Shown here piece by piece: positions 1-7,137 of a stretch of DNA of 9,849 nucleotides (its first letter is position 1; each line of letters begins with the position of its first letter). The notes below the pieces were generated by a model, which was given only the letters and a program-made list of their open reading frames with translations, had not been told where the DNA came from and ran no database searches. The DNA comes from Paenibacillaceae bacterium UBA6304. GTDB taxonomy: Bacteria > Bacillota > Bacilli > Paenibacillales > Paenibacillaceae. The stretch spans positions 1-9,849 of the forward strand of contig DJTQ01000227.1 of assembly GCA_002439285.1 (NCBI GenBank). Reading direction: 5' to 3'. The position numbers were made by a program, and so were the translations under genes.

Positions 1-1809
1 TGCGATGTAAGTACCGAACCGTCCGTTTTCTTCAAGTGCCTCTTTGCATCCCGTGTATAGCGGGAACACGAGGCCTTCAATCGCCGGAATAATCCGGGAG
101 TCGTTATTCTCTCCGATTACCGCAGGGATGTAGCCGCCGGGCAGCAGATGCGCGGCAATTGTGCCGGCACAGCGGTCGGCTTGTTCGCCGGCAAGCTTGG
201 CGTGGTCGGGCCGCCCGGCTCCAAGGAACAGCTTTTCCATCGCCACATAAGCCGCCCAGCTTTTACCCGCCAAATAAATGTTATTGCGGGCTTGGCCGAG
301 CGAGACATCCAGGCTGTCATAGGTCGTAATCTCCGCTCCGCCCATCGTTCTGGAGCTGTCGAGGCCCATGATGCCGCTCCGCTGCGCCGGGTCGGGGTGA
401 TCCCGGTTGACCATGCTCTCCAGGCACTGTTCGAAGATTCCCAGATTGCTGTCCAGCCAAACCTTATCCCCGGTTTGTTCGACGTAAACGGAGGCGCACA
501 GTACCCAGTTGACGAGCTGTTCATGGGTCATATGGGAGAAGCAATCCTCGATTGCATGCAGTTCATAAGACGAGTAGCCGGGACGCGAAAAGGAATTGGC
601 CACTCCCATATCATGCGTAAAGCTGATGCCTCCAGGATAGACCGTGTCATCGCCGGGAAGGCGAACTGTGTCTTCGTAGCTGTAGCGTTTGACGAACAGA
701 TCCAGCTCGTTCTTGACGGTCCAAGAGTTCATCTTCAGCTCATAGAACAGTTGGTCCACTGTTAGGTCGAAGGTATTCATCATCCGATATTCGCCCTCGT
801 TGACGATCCACATCGCTTCTCCCTGATGGTCCAAGAGCTCTGTTGAGCCGTAATAGCTCCGGATGGCGTGCTTCAGCATGAAGCGCTGATCCTCATTCAG
901 GTGGGAAGCTTTCTCGATCCACGCATCATTCCGGCGGGCTGCTTCCGTCTTCTCCTCAAAATGCTGCAGCGCGAAAGAGGCTACCTCTTCAATGTTGTTG
1001 AAATAACGGTTGTAATAATAAGATGCATCCATTCCTGTAGTCACATAACCGCTTCTGTAGAAGCAAAGCGCAAACCGATAAGTGGCTGTTTCGCCTGCCG
1101 GTGTATCCATCAGCAGAGCGCCAACGGGTCCGAGCCCGAATCGCAGGTTTTCTTCGACCTTAGGCTCAAGAATGGCCTCGATCGTGAAGAAGCCGGCGCT
1201 TCTCACCCGCGAGTCGTTCGTTACGATTGCGGTATGCCGGCCTTGGCCGACGCCGGTGATCGCTCCCCCGGTGGTATCCTCCAGCCGTCTGATGGAGGAA
1301 TAAGGATCATTACCTTGGAAGCCGAAGAAGGCCCTCCGGGCGGAAGTCCCGCGAGTATTGTCGACGGTGATTTCCGCCAGTACGGCGGGCATCAGTGCGA
1401 AGCGGAGCTCCTCTTCGTTCGCGGATGCCGGATCGGGAACGCTGTCGAAAGGCGAATACAGCCGGAAGGTCAAATCTCCGGCCTGCCATTCGTCCGTGGC
1501 GACATCGAACCGTCGGGAAACAGACTCTCGTGGAAAAGGAAGAATGAGCGCGTCGTCTTTTACACTGGATTCCGCCTCATCGTCGTGTTCCGAGGTGTAA
1601 CGATCCCGCTCATCCTGGCCTTCTCCGTAAAAGGGAAGGGCTCTGTACCGTTGCTGGCCGTCCTCTTGAAGCCCGATGTATATATTCTGGTTTGGAGGGC
1701 TGCCAAGCTCAAGATCAAAACCGCCGCTCTTGCCCGGATACCCTAACGTAAAACTTGCAAAGGCTCCTACCGGAGAGTGATGTGCGTTAAAAAAACTATT
1801 TTTACCCAA
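1..1809 (-). CDS. GH52 beta-xylosidase, 5' part (C-terminus beyond window)
   Basis: Glycoside hydrolase family 52 enzymes are retaining beta-1,4-xylosidases, normally cytoplasmic, that release xylose from imported xylo-oligosaccharides. The minus strand is open for 603 codons from a TTG start to the window edge; family members are about 700 residues, so roughly 100 are missing. The N-terminus (FFNAHHSPVGAFASFTLG), the block VNEGEYRMMNTFDLTVDQ near residues 336-353 and GLDSSRTMGGAEITTYDSLD near 482-501 match my recollection of Geobacillus XynB2/XylA. By that alignment (an offset of about three residues from XynB2 Glu335 and Asp495) the nucleophile is Glu338 and the acid/base Asp498; both are present. 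There is no signal peptide. The TTG start is chosen because AGGAGGT lies seven bases upstream and the conserved N-terminus begins just after it. The gene diverges from an AraC regulator. The Geobacillus orthologue is called xynB2 or xylA, so no symbol is assigned. Confidence 0.96.
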   Translation of the reverse strand, partial: MGKNSFFNAHHSPVGAFASFTLGYPGKSGGFDLELGSPPNQNIYIGLQEDGQQRYRALPFYGEGQDERDRYTSEHDDEAESSVKDDALILPFPRESVSRRFDVATDEWQAGDLTFRLYSPFDSVPDPASANEEELRFALMPAVLAEITVDNTRGTSARRAFFGFQGNDPYSSIRRLEDTTGGAITGVGQGRHTAIVTNDSRVRSAGFFTIEAILEPKVEENLRFGLGPVGALLMDTPAGETATYRFALCFYRSGYVTTGMDASYYYNRYFNNIEEVASFALQHFEEKTEAARRNDAWIEKASHLNEDQRFMLKHAIRSYYGSTELLDHQGEAMWIVNEGEYRMMNTFDLTVDQLFYELKMNSWTVKNELDLFVKRYSYEDTVRLPGDDTVYPGGISFTHDMGVANSFSRPGYSSYELHAIEDCFSHMTHEQLVNWVLCASVYVEQTGDKVWLDSNLGIFEQCLESMVNRDHPDPAQRSGIMGLDSSRTMGGAEITTYDSLDVSLGQARNNIYLAGKSWAAYVAMEKLFLGAGRPDHAKLAGEQADRCAGTIAAHLLPGGYIPAVIGENNDSRIIPAIEGLVFPLYTGCKEALEENGRFGTYIA

Positions 1810-1816
1810 CTTGATT

Positions 1817-1823
1817 ACCTCCT
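1817..1823 (-). promoter_or_regulatory. Strong ribosome binding site fixing the TTG start of the xylosidase
   Basis: On the minus strand AGGAGGT is followed by seven bases and then TTG at 1809-1807. No in-frame ATG lies between this site and the conserved GH52 N-terminus, so the non-ATG start is well supported. Confidence 0.9.
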
Positions 1824-1830
1824 GTTCTAA

Positions 1831-1846
1831 TTGTAAGCGTTATGAT
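1831..1846. promoter_or_regulatory. Candidate cre site (CcpA operator)
   Basis: TTGTAAGCGTTATGAT matches the catabolite-responsive element consensus WTGNNARCGNWWWCAW at 15 of 16 positions; the mismatch is G instead of C at position 14. It lies between the predicted -10 box of the xylosidase (1853-1858, minus strand) and its ribosome binding site, around the expected transcription start. CcpA bound there would block initiation or elongation. Carbon catabolite repression of xylosidase genes is well known in Firmicutes; its use here is inferred. The site also lies upstream of the AraC gene and could affect both directions. Confidence 0.6.
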
Positions 1847-1852
1847 AATCTG

Positions 1853-1881
1853 ATTATATCAAGGGCAAGGAGCTAGTCCCA
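1853..1881 (-). promoter_or_regulatory. Putative sigma-A promoter of the xylosidase gene
   Basis: A perfect -10 box TATAAT reads on the minus strand at 1858-1853. With a 17-base spacer the -35 position (1881-1876) reads TGGGAC, a poor match to TTGACA. A good -10 with a weak -35 is typical of a promoter that needs an activator, which fits the divergent AraC-family gene. The expected transcript starts near 1846, giving a leader of about 37 bases. Confidence 0.55.
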
Positions 1882-1958
1882 TGTCCAAAGCGATTATCAA
1901 TTTATCCAAATCGTTCAAAATGGTGAATTTGACGGATACAGAGGAGAGCCTGTTATGA
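1881..1958 (+). CDS. Possible 25-residue leader peptide overlapping the AraC start
   Basis: An ATG at 1881 opens a 25-codon frame, beginning MSKAIINLSK and ending DTEESLL, that closes with TGA at 1956-1958. The stop shares the ATGA tetranucleotide with the AraC start at 1955. AAGGAG (1867-1872) sits eight bases upstream of the ATG, which is ideal spacing. Such overlaps usually mean translational coupling, so this frame could set AraC synthesis. I recognise no homologue. The frame also covers the region where the xylosidase's activator would be expected to bind, so chance is possible. A plus-strand promoter (TTGTAA at 1831, TATATC at 1855, 18-base spacer) would start the RNA almost on the Shine-Dalgarno sequence and is weak. 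Confidence 0.4.
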   Translation: MSKAIINLSKSFKMVNLTDTEESLL

Positions 1959-2860
1959 ATATTTCGGAAGAGCATCATATTGCGGAATTTATGCTGCCGG
2001 ATATGGACTCCACATTCCAGGTGTTTGCGGCACATTTGCGCACGGTGACACATAACTGGTCATACCCGAGTCATACCCATCCGCTGTTTGAAGTAAATTT
2101 GCTGCTGGCGGGCAGGCAAGAAATGACCGTCAATGGGCAGCGCTTTGTGCAAGAGCCGGGCGATATTATGATCCTGCGGCCCGAAGATGTACATGAGAGC
2201 CGGGCAGCCGGTTCGGGGCGGATGACGTATTATTGTTTGCATTTTAATGTGGATGACCGCGTGATGCGGGAAATGTTGTGCCAGGGGAGACAGTTCTATT
2301 TTGGGGAGAGCAGTCCGCTGGTAAGGACCATCCGGCCGAGTCTGGATAAATTGATCGCGCTCACTTCCGGCAAAGAGACGGAAAAGCTGGCGAATAAAAT
2401 GCGGGCGCTATCCGCCGTATTTGAATTGTTTGCCGGTCTCGGGGAAAGTCTTGCCGAACAGGAGCGGGCTGATAATCCCGGTAGCCGGATGACGCGGATC
2501 GCCGCCGAGATCGCGGCGGGGCTGGAGAGGTGCGTGGAAGCGCCCGAAGACGAGAGACTTGCCGATAGGGAGGACTCCGCGGATGCTTCGCGGGAAACCG
2601 TTGCTGCCGTGACCGAAAATCTCGGTTACAGCGCGTCCTCATGCAACCGGATGTTTCATCGCGTGTACGGTATGTCCCCGCGTCAATATCTATCAGCGCT
2701 GAAGCTGAAGAAGGCCAAGCTTCTGCTCATGGAGCCTGCTCTATCGGTGGAAGAGATTTCTATACGCCTTGGCTATAAGGATATTGCGCATTTCAGCCGC
2801 CAATTCAAGCGTTGGACCGGGGAGCCGCCGGGCAAATTCCGGGCCAGGTTTCATATTTGA
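1955..2860 (+). CDS. AraC-family transcriptional regulator (cupin sensor, double HTH)
   Basis: This 301-residue cytoplasmic DNA-binding protein has the usual AraC layout. An N-terminal cupin-like sensor covers roughly residues 20-105, with the pattern W-x2-P-x-H-x-H-x3-E (His40, His42, Glu46) and a later PGDIMILRPEDVHE block. A linker rich in acidic and charged residues spans about 165-212. Two C-terminal helix-turn-helix units follow: about 213-237 (ETVAAVTENLGYSASSCNRMFHR) and 264-287 (LSVEEISIRLGYKDIAHFSRQFKR). GMSPRQYL and the final KFRARF are AraC hallmarks. The ATG has GAGGAG eight bases upstream. Divergent placement next to the GH52 gene suggests it activates that gene in response to a xylan-derived sugar; the effector cannot be read from the sequence. 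The first HTH helix is less canonical than the second. Confidence 0.95.
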   Translation: MNISEEHHIAEFMLPDMDSTFQVFAAHLRTVTHNWSYPSHTHPLFEVNLLLAGRQEMTVNGQRFVQEPGDIMILRPEDVHESRAAGSGRMTYYCLHFNVDDRVMREMLCQGRQFYFGESSPLVRTIRPSLDKLIALTSGKETEKLANKMRALSAVFELFAGLGESLAEQERADNPGSRMTRIAAEIAAGLERCVEAPEDERLADREDSADASRETVAAVTENLGYSASSCNRMFHRVYGMSPRQYLSALKLKKAKLLLMEPALSVEEISIRLGYKDIAHFSRQFKRWTGEPPGKFRARFHI

Positions 2861-2917
2861 TGATTATTTCTTATATAAGATGAACTAAAGAATATGATGC
2901 GGGCAAGGGAGTAAAAT

Positions 2918-2931
2918 GCTTCCGAAGAAGC
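2918..2931 (+). other. Small hairpin inside the inverted-repeat element
   Basis: GCTTC-CGAA-GAAGC forms a perfect five-base stem with a four-base loop at the inner end of the left arm. No T run follows, so it is not an intrinsic terminator by itself. TCCGAA (2921-2926) could instead pair with TTCGGA (2950-2955), giving two competing folds. Confidence 0.35.
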
Positions 2932-2953
2932 GGAGTGGTCGCCTTTGTTTTCG

Positions 2954-2982
2954 GATTTCTACCCTATTTGATCATATATAAT
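2954..2982 (+). promoter_or_regulatory. Candidate promoter for the SGNH hydrolase inside the element
   Basis: TATAAT at 2977-2982 is a perfect -10 box on the plus strand. The -35 position with a 17-base spacer reads GATTTC, which is poor. If used, the transcript would start near 2989 and carry the whole right arm of the inverted repeat in a leader of about 100 bases. This AT-rich tract could carry a -10 match by chance. Confidence 0.3.
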
Positions 2983-3072
2983 TAAGAAATCTGGAAACAA
3001 CAGCAATCGTAGAAACATTTTACGTACTTGCCTCTGACATCCACTTCAATAGTTCATCTTATATAGATATTG

Positions 3073-3082
3073 AAAGGTGAGG
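3073..3082 (+). promoter_or_regulatory. Ribosome binding site selecting the ATG start of the SGNH hydrolase
   Basis: AAAGGTGAGG ends five bases before the ATG at 3088. An in-frame TTG at 3070 would place the start upstream of this site with no Shine-Dalgarno sequence of its own, so the ATG is preferred. The site lies just outside the right inverted repeat (ends 3065). Confidence 0.75.
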
Positions 3083-3087
3083 ATAGC

Positions 3088-4032
3088 ATGAGCAGCCAGG
3101 AACTTAACGACCTGCTTCAAATTCCGGAAAGGAAACGAATTGTATTTTTGGGTGACAGCATCACGGAGAACGGAGGTTATATCCGTTATCTTGACGCTTT
3201 TTTTCTGAAGCATTTTCCCGGGCACAATATGGAACTGATCAATCTGGGCGTCGGCAGCGAGACGGCGGCCGGCACACATGAATCGAGCCATCCGTTTCCG
3301 CGTCCCTGCGTGCATGAACGGCTGGGCCGGGCGCTTGAAGAGTGCAAGCCGGATTGGGTGTTCCTATGCTACGGAATGAACGACGGGATTTACCATTCGT
3401 TCTCCGAGGAACGGTTTAAGCTTTTCCAGGATGGAATGAAGAACGCAGTGGGGCAGGTAAAACAGACAGGGGCGAGGGTAATTCTGATGACGCCTCCGCC
3501 GTTTGACGTGCACTCAATCAATGGGGAGGCTCAGCCGGAGGGACTATCGGAGTATGCCTTTGAGACGCCCTATGAGGACTATAATGGAGTGCTTGGAAGA
3601 TATGCCGATTGGGTGACGGGATACGGAGCGGAGCAAGGGTATACCGTGGTGAATCTCCGGGAACCGCTGATGTTTTTTATCGCTATGCGGCGGGAAGCGG
3701 ACCCGGCATACAAGTACAACGACGGGGTCCATCCTGAAGACGACGGTCATTGGATTATGGCCCGTGCTATTCTAAATGACGTCTTCCAGATCGAAGCGGA
3801 GGATACGCCGGAATGGGCCCGAAGCATGGACGGATCATTCATTCGCGCCGTAGGCCGCCGCAGGGATGTTTTGAATGCGGCATGGCGCGAGCATGTGGGT
3901 CACAGCAATCCGCAAAAATTCGAGACCTTGCCTTTGGCGGATGCTTTAAAGTTGGCGGATTCTCTTCTCGAAGACATCCGCAAGCTAGCGGGTCAAGAAG
4001 ATGGAGACGTGTCGGCAATTGAAAGTTTGTAG
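3088..4032 (+). CDS. SGNH/GDSL-family hydrolase, probable carbohydrate esterase
   Basis: This 314-residue protein has no signal peptide and is probably cytoplasmic. All SGNH blocks are visible: block I GDSIT with nucleophile Ser24, block II glycine in NLGVGSE (Gly54 or Gly56), block III YGMND with Asn98, and block V DGVHP with Asp212 and His215. Members with this signature remove acetyl or other acyl groups from sugars, acetyl-xylan esterase Axe2 of Geobacillus being an example. Deacetylating xylo-oligosaccharides would suit the neighbouring beta-xylosidase, but the substrate is inferred. Block V falls at about two thirds of the length, leaving about 100 residues of charged, mostly helical-looking C-terminal extension that small SGNH esterases of about 220 residues lack. 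The AraC gene ends 227 bases upstream and a sensor kinase begins 57 bases downstream on the same strand. Confidence 0.9.
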   Translation: MSSQELNDLLQIPERKRIVFLGDSITENGGYIRYLDAFFLKHFPGHNMELINLGVGSETAAGTHESSHPFPRPCVHERLGRALEECKPDWVFLCYGMNDGIYHSFSEERFKLFQDGMKNAVGQVKQTGARVILMTPPPFDVHSINGEAQPEGLSEYAFETPYEDYNGVLGRYADWVTGYGAEQGYTVVNLREPLMFFIAMRREADPAYKYNDGVHPEDDGHWIMARAILNDVFQIEAEDTPEWARSMDGSFIRAVGRRRDVLNAAWREHVGHSNPQKFETLPLADALKLADSLLEDIRKLAGQEDGDVSAIESL

Positions 4033-4040
4033 AAAGGATA

Positions 4041-4083
4041 GGCCTTCCCGATGTGATGTTTGGTTCGTAGACACGGGAAGGCC
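4041..4083 (+). promoter_or_regulatory. Ten-base perfect stem that buries the kinase ribosome binding site
   Basis: GGCCTTCCCG (4041-4050) pairs perfectly with CGGGAAGGCC (4074-4083) around a 23-base loop. The 3' arm contains GGAAGG (4076-4081), the only good Shine-Dalgarno sequence for the kinase ATG at 4090. It starts eight bases after the SGNH stop. Only a short, interrupted T tract (GATTTAATG) follows, so it is a poor intrinsic terminator. It could limit kinase translation, lower read-through between the genes, or protect the processed 3' end. Confidence 0.6.
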
Positions 4084-4089
4084 GATTTA

Positions 4090-7000
4090 ATGATCATGAG
4101 AAAGAAGAAAAGGTTAGTTATAGGGCTGGTTGTAACTCTAATGATTTTAATTTACGGCGGGTACGCTTTATTTGCGCACGTGAATCAGGAAAGAGCGGAG
4201 CGTCCGCAGGCGATTAACGGCGTTATGGATCTTCGCAATTACGACTTTAGTAATCGGAAGGCGATACCGCTGAACGGGGAATGGGAATTCATTCCGGGAG
4301 AATTGGCAGACGCCACTTCGTTTGATAAGCAAAATGCCCATCTTGTTCAGGTTCCTTCGTTGTGGACAAAACATGAAATTGACGGCAACAAGGTGCCCAA
4401 GTTTACAAGCGGAACCTATCGCCTGATTATAATGGTAGACGAGCCGGACCGGATTTACGGAATAAAGACGGGAAATATCCGGATGTCCAATGAAATGATC
4501 ATGAATGGTAAACGTATAGGGGGAAGCGGTACTGTCGGCGAAGATATCTCCTATGTCCCCAATAATATCCCTTACGCCGCTTATTTTTCACCCGGCAAGC
4601 AAGAGATCGAGCTTCTTGTCCGAGTCGCCAATTTTCATTATGCCTCGGGCGGCGGGATATTGGGTTCTATCTTTCTTGGAGATCAGGCCAGCATCGGGAA
4701 ATTGAGAGAGAGTTCCTTAGTTTATGATTGGGTGACGATCACCGCCTTTTTGACGATGTTTATCTATTTCCTGGGTTCTTATCTTCATGCGAGAATAGAT
4801 ATTAGCCAACTGTTCTTTTCTCTGTTTTGTTTCGCGAATGTGCTATATGCATTTTCCCATGGGGAGAAGGTTCTGTTTTCGCTTTTTCCTGCGACTCCCT
4901 ACGAAATATTTGAAAGAATTCAGGCGATTTCGAGTATTCTTTTCGGATTGTTTATGCTGTTCTATTTCCATTATTCCTTAAAGGATTTTGCCCGAAAAAA
5001 AATCGTCAACCTTCTTTGTATCGCAGGCGTGGTGCTGGCCGCGGCCGTTTTACTTCCGATCCAAATTCATTCCAGTTTTCAAAGTATTAACTCCATGTAT
5101 ATATTTATGGTGTTGGTTTATGTCGTTTATGTTCAGATTATCGCGGCCTATCACCGTTCTACGGGTGCTGCCTATTTAATTATTAGTACATTAACGATTC
5201 TCGTATACTTTATTGTCGGAACGCTGAATGTCACGACTTATCTGGAACTGACTTTTTTACCGCCCTTATTGCCGTTTATTTGTTTAACGATGCTTTCGTG
5301 GTTCATTTCACACCGGTTTACGGACAACTTTCTCAAAAAGGAAGAGCTGTCGAATGCGTTATTGCGCGTGGATAAAATGAAAGATGAGTTTCTGGCAAAG
5401 ACCTCCCATGAATTTCGGACTCCACTACACGGGATTATTGCGATTTCGCAATCCATGTTGGATAAGAACGGCTTGACGACGGACCAAAAGGAAAAGATGT
5501 CCCTCATCGTAAGCGCTGCCCGGAGATTGTCCCATCTCGTCAACGATATTCTGGATTTCTCCAAGTTGCGGGAAGGGGGATTGAAGCTTGTAACTGCTCC
5601 GGTAGATTTATTTGCCGCCACCCATGTGGTGGTCGAAACCTTCTCTTACATGATTAATAAAGATGTGCAGATTATCAATCATGTGGAGCGGGGACAGTAT
5701 GTACTGGCTGACGAGGACAGGCTTCGCCAAATTCTATACAACTTAATTGAAAATGCCGTTAAATATACAGACCATGGGCTGATTGAAATCCATTGTTTCG
5801 ACCAGCAGGATCAGGTCGTCATTCAAATTAGCGATACGGGGATGGGCATCCCTCCGGACCATGTTGAGTCGATCTTTGAATCGTTCCGTCAATTTGAATA
5901 TTCGGTAGGCGGATCCGGCTTGGGGCTGAGTGTAACCAAAGAACTCGTAAACCTTCAAGGCGGGGACATCAAGGTGAATTCCGTAGTCGGCAAGGGCACC
6001 ACCTTCTCTTTCACCCTTCCGGGAGCACTTCGAGTCCACGGAGATAAGCCGGAGCCGAATCATCGCTACGATTCAAACACGCAATCTGTTCAGCTGCCTA
6101 TCCCTTATATTTATCAAAATGAGGGGCGGAAAAAAATAATTATCGCGGACGACGACCGGATCAATTTAAAAGTAATAATCGACACGCTTAATGACGGTGA
6201 ATATTATCTGATTGCCGTAGACAGCGGGCAGGGAGTGTTAGAGCAAATCAAAAAACATCCCGATACGGCTCTTGTTATTCTGGATATTATGATGCCTGAA
6301 TTATCGGGATATGAGGTTTGCCAGCACCTCAGAAAATCGTATCATTTATCCGAGCTGCCTATCTTGATGCTTACGGCTGCGATCAGGCCTGAAGACATGA
6401 TTGCGGCTTTCCAGTCCGGCGCCAACGACTTTCTCCATAAGCCGTTGGATGTGTCGGAGTTAAAAACAAGAATCCGTAATTTGATTCTCATGAAAGATTC
6501 CGCGGAAACGGCGGCCAAAATGGAGGTAGCCTTTTTACAGGCGCAAATAAAACCCCATTTTGTGTATAATGTCCTGAATTCGATCCTTGCACTCAGTTAT
6601 GCGGATTTGGAGAAAGCACGGATGATGATTACGGATTTCGCGCATTTTTTGCGGGGGAGTTTCTCGTTCGAGAATACAAGCACATTGGTTGCCCTGGAAA
6701 AAGAGCTGTCTCTGATCCAGTCCTATGTAAATATTCATCGTACCCGGTTTCCGGAGCAGTTGGAATGGAAGCTTAAGGTGGAGGGGCCGGTTAATGGCCT
6801 GATTCCACCACTGTTGCTGCAGCCGCTGGTAGAAAATGCGATCCTGCATGGATTGAAAATGAAGGCGGCAGGCGGACAAGTTAAGCTCACCGTCACAGAG
6901 GAGAAGGGCATGATGATCTTCCGGGTTACCGATAACGGAGCCGGGATGTCCGAGGAACAATTAAAGCAGCTAAGAAATGGGGACAATTCCATCGGACAAG

Positions 7001-7134
7001 GTGTGGGAATTAAAAATATTATAAACCGCCTGAAATATTATGAGGATGCTACGATTCATTTTGAGAGTGAAGAGGGCAGAGGAACTACCGTGGAGTTAAG
7101 ATTTCCTCAGATCTTCTCCGAAAGGAAAGGATGA
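4090..7134 (+). CDS. 7TM hybrid sensor kinase with two kinase modules and an internal receiver
   Basis: This 1014-residue membrane protein has, in order: an N-terminal membrane segment (about 8-28); an extracellular beta-rich, galactose-binding-like domain (about 35-190; PLNGEWEF, VPSLW, SGTYRL); seven membrane helices (about 210-415) of the 7TMR-DISM kind; HisKA with TSHEFRTPLHG (His440); HATPase with NLIENAVKYT (Asn555), DTGMGIP and GSGLGLS; a receiver (Asp687-689, phospho-acceptor Asp732 in LDIMMPELSG, Lys784); then a LytS-type module, QIKPHFVYNVLNS (His823), with its own ATPase boxes LVENAILHG (Asn916), DNGAGM and GVGIKNI. All catalytic residues look intact. ATG 4090 is chosen for GGAAGG eight bases upstream; ATG 4096 and TTG 4060 are less likely. 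The ligand is unknown, perhaps a sugar or cell-wall fragment. The response regulator gene starts three bases after the stop. Confidence 0.95.
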   Translation: MIMRKKKRLVIGLVVTLMILIYGGYALFAHVNQERAERPQAINGVMDLRNYDFSNRKAIPLNGEWEFIPGELADATSFDKQNAHLVQVPSLWTKHEIDGNKVPKFTSGTYRLIIMVDEPDRIYGIKTGNIRMSNEMIMNGKRIGGSGTVGEDISYVPNNIPYAAYFSPGKQEIELLVRVANFHYASGGGILGSIFLGDQASIGKLRESSLVYDWVTITAFLTMFIYFLGSYLHARIDISQLFFSLFCFANVLYAFSHGEKVLFSLFPATPYEIFERIQAISSILFGLFMLFYFHYSLKDFARKKIVNLLCIAGVVLAAAVLLPIQIHSSFQSINSMYIFMVLVYVVYVQIIAAYHRSTGAAYLIISTLTILVYFIVGTLNVTTYLELTFLPPLLPFICLTMLSWFISHRFTDNFLKKEELSNALLRVDKMKDEFLAKTSHEFRTPLHGIIAISQSMLDKNGLTTDQKEKMSLIVSAARRLSHLVNDILDFSKLREGGLKLVTAPVDLFAATHVVVETFSYMINKDVQIINHVERGQYVLADEDRLRQILYNLIENAVKYTDHGLIEIHCFDQQDQVVIQISDTGMGIPPDHVESIFESFRQFEYSVGGSGLGLSVTKELVNLQGGDIKVNSVVGKGTTFSFTLPGALRVHGDKPEPNHRYDSNTQSVQLPIPYIYQNEGRKKIIIADDDRINLKVIIDTLNDGEYYLIAVDSGQGVLEQIKKHPDTALVILDIMMPELSGYEVCQHLRKSYHLSELPILMLTAAIRPEDMIAAFQSGANDFLHKPLDVSELKTRIRNLILMKDSAETAAKMEVAFLQAQIKPHFVYNVLNSILALSYADLEKARMMITDFAHFLRGSFSFENTSTLVALEKELSLIQSYVNIHRTRFPEQLEWKLKVEGPVNGLIPPLLLQPLVENAILHGLKMKAAGGQVKLTVTEEKGMMIFRVTDNGAGMSEEQLKQLRNGDNSIGQGVGIKNIINRLKYYEDATIHFESEEGRGTTVELRFPQIFSERKG

Positions 7135-7137
7135 GAA

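Larger units (their letters stand above)
2872..3065. repeat. 194-base element with perfect 16-base terminal inverted repeats (MITE-like)
   Basis: TATATAAGATGAACTA at 2872-2887 is repeated in exact inverse as TAGTTCATCTTATATA at 3050-3065. Complementarity resumes further in: GGCAAG (2902-2907) pairs with CTTGCC (3027-3032), and GTAAAATG (2911-2918) with CATTTTAC (3016-3023), with arm offsets differing by only three bases. The arms are therefore about 50 bases each around a core of about 90 bases. The element fills most of the spacer between the AraC stop and the next gene and has no coding frame of note. This fits a miniature inverted-repeat transposable element, perhaps with a TA or TATA target duplication, which the palindromic TATATA ends leave ambiguous. 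A paired operator or a long RNA stem are alternatives. Confidence 0.65.

Noticed and set aside
148..1746. Two long plus-strand open frames (148-765 and 868-1746)
   Set aside because: They are antisense to the GH52 gene, whose minus-strand frame is open throughout and matches conserved family blocks; they have no ribosome binding sites or recognisable domains.
4041..4092. Hairpin as a strong intrinsic terminator between hydrolase and kinase
   Set aside because: The stem is strong but is followed by GATTTAATG rather than a T run, and it contains the Shine-Dalgarno sequence of the next gene.
6535..6992. Overlapping minus-strand open frames inside the kinase gene
   Set aside because: They are antisense to the LytS-type module, which has all conserved boxes intact on the plus strand.
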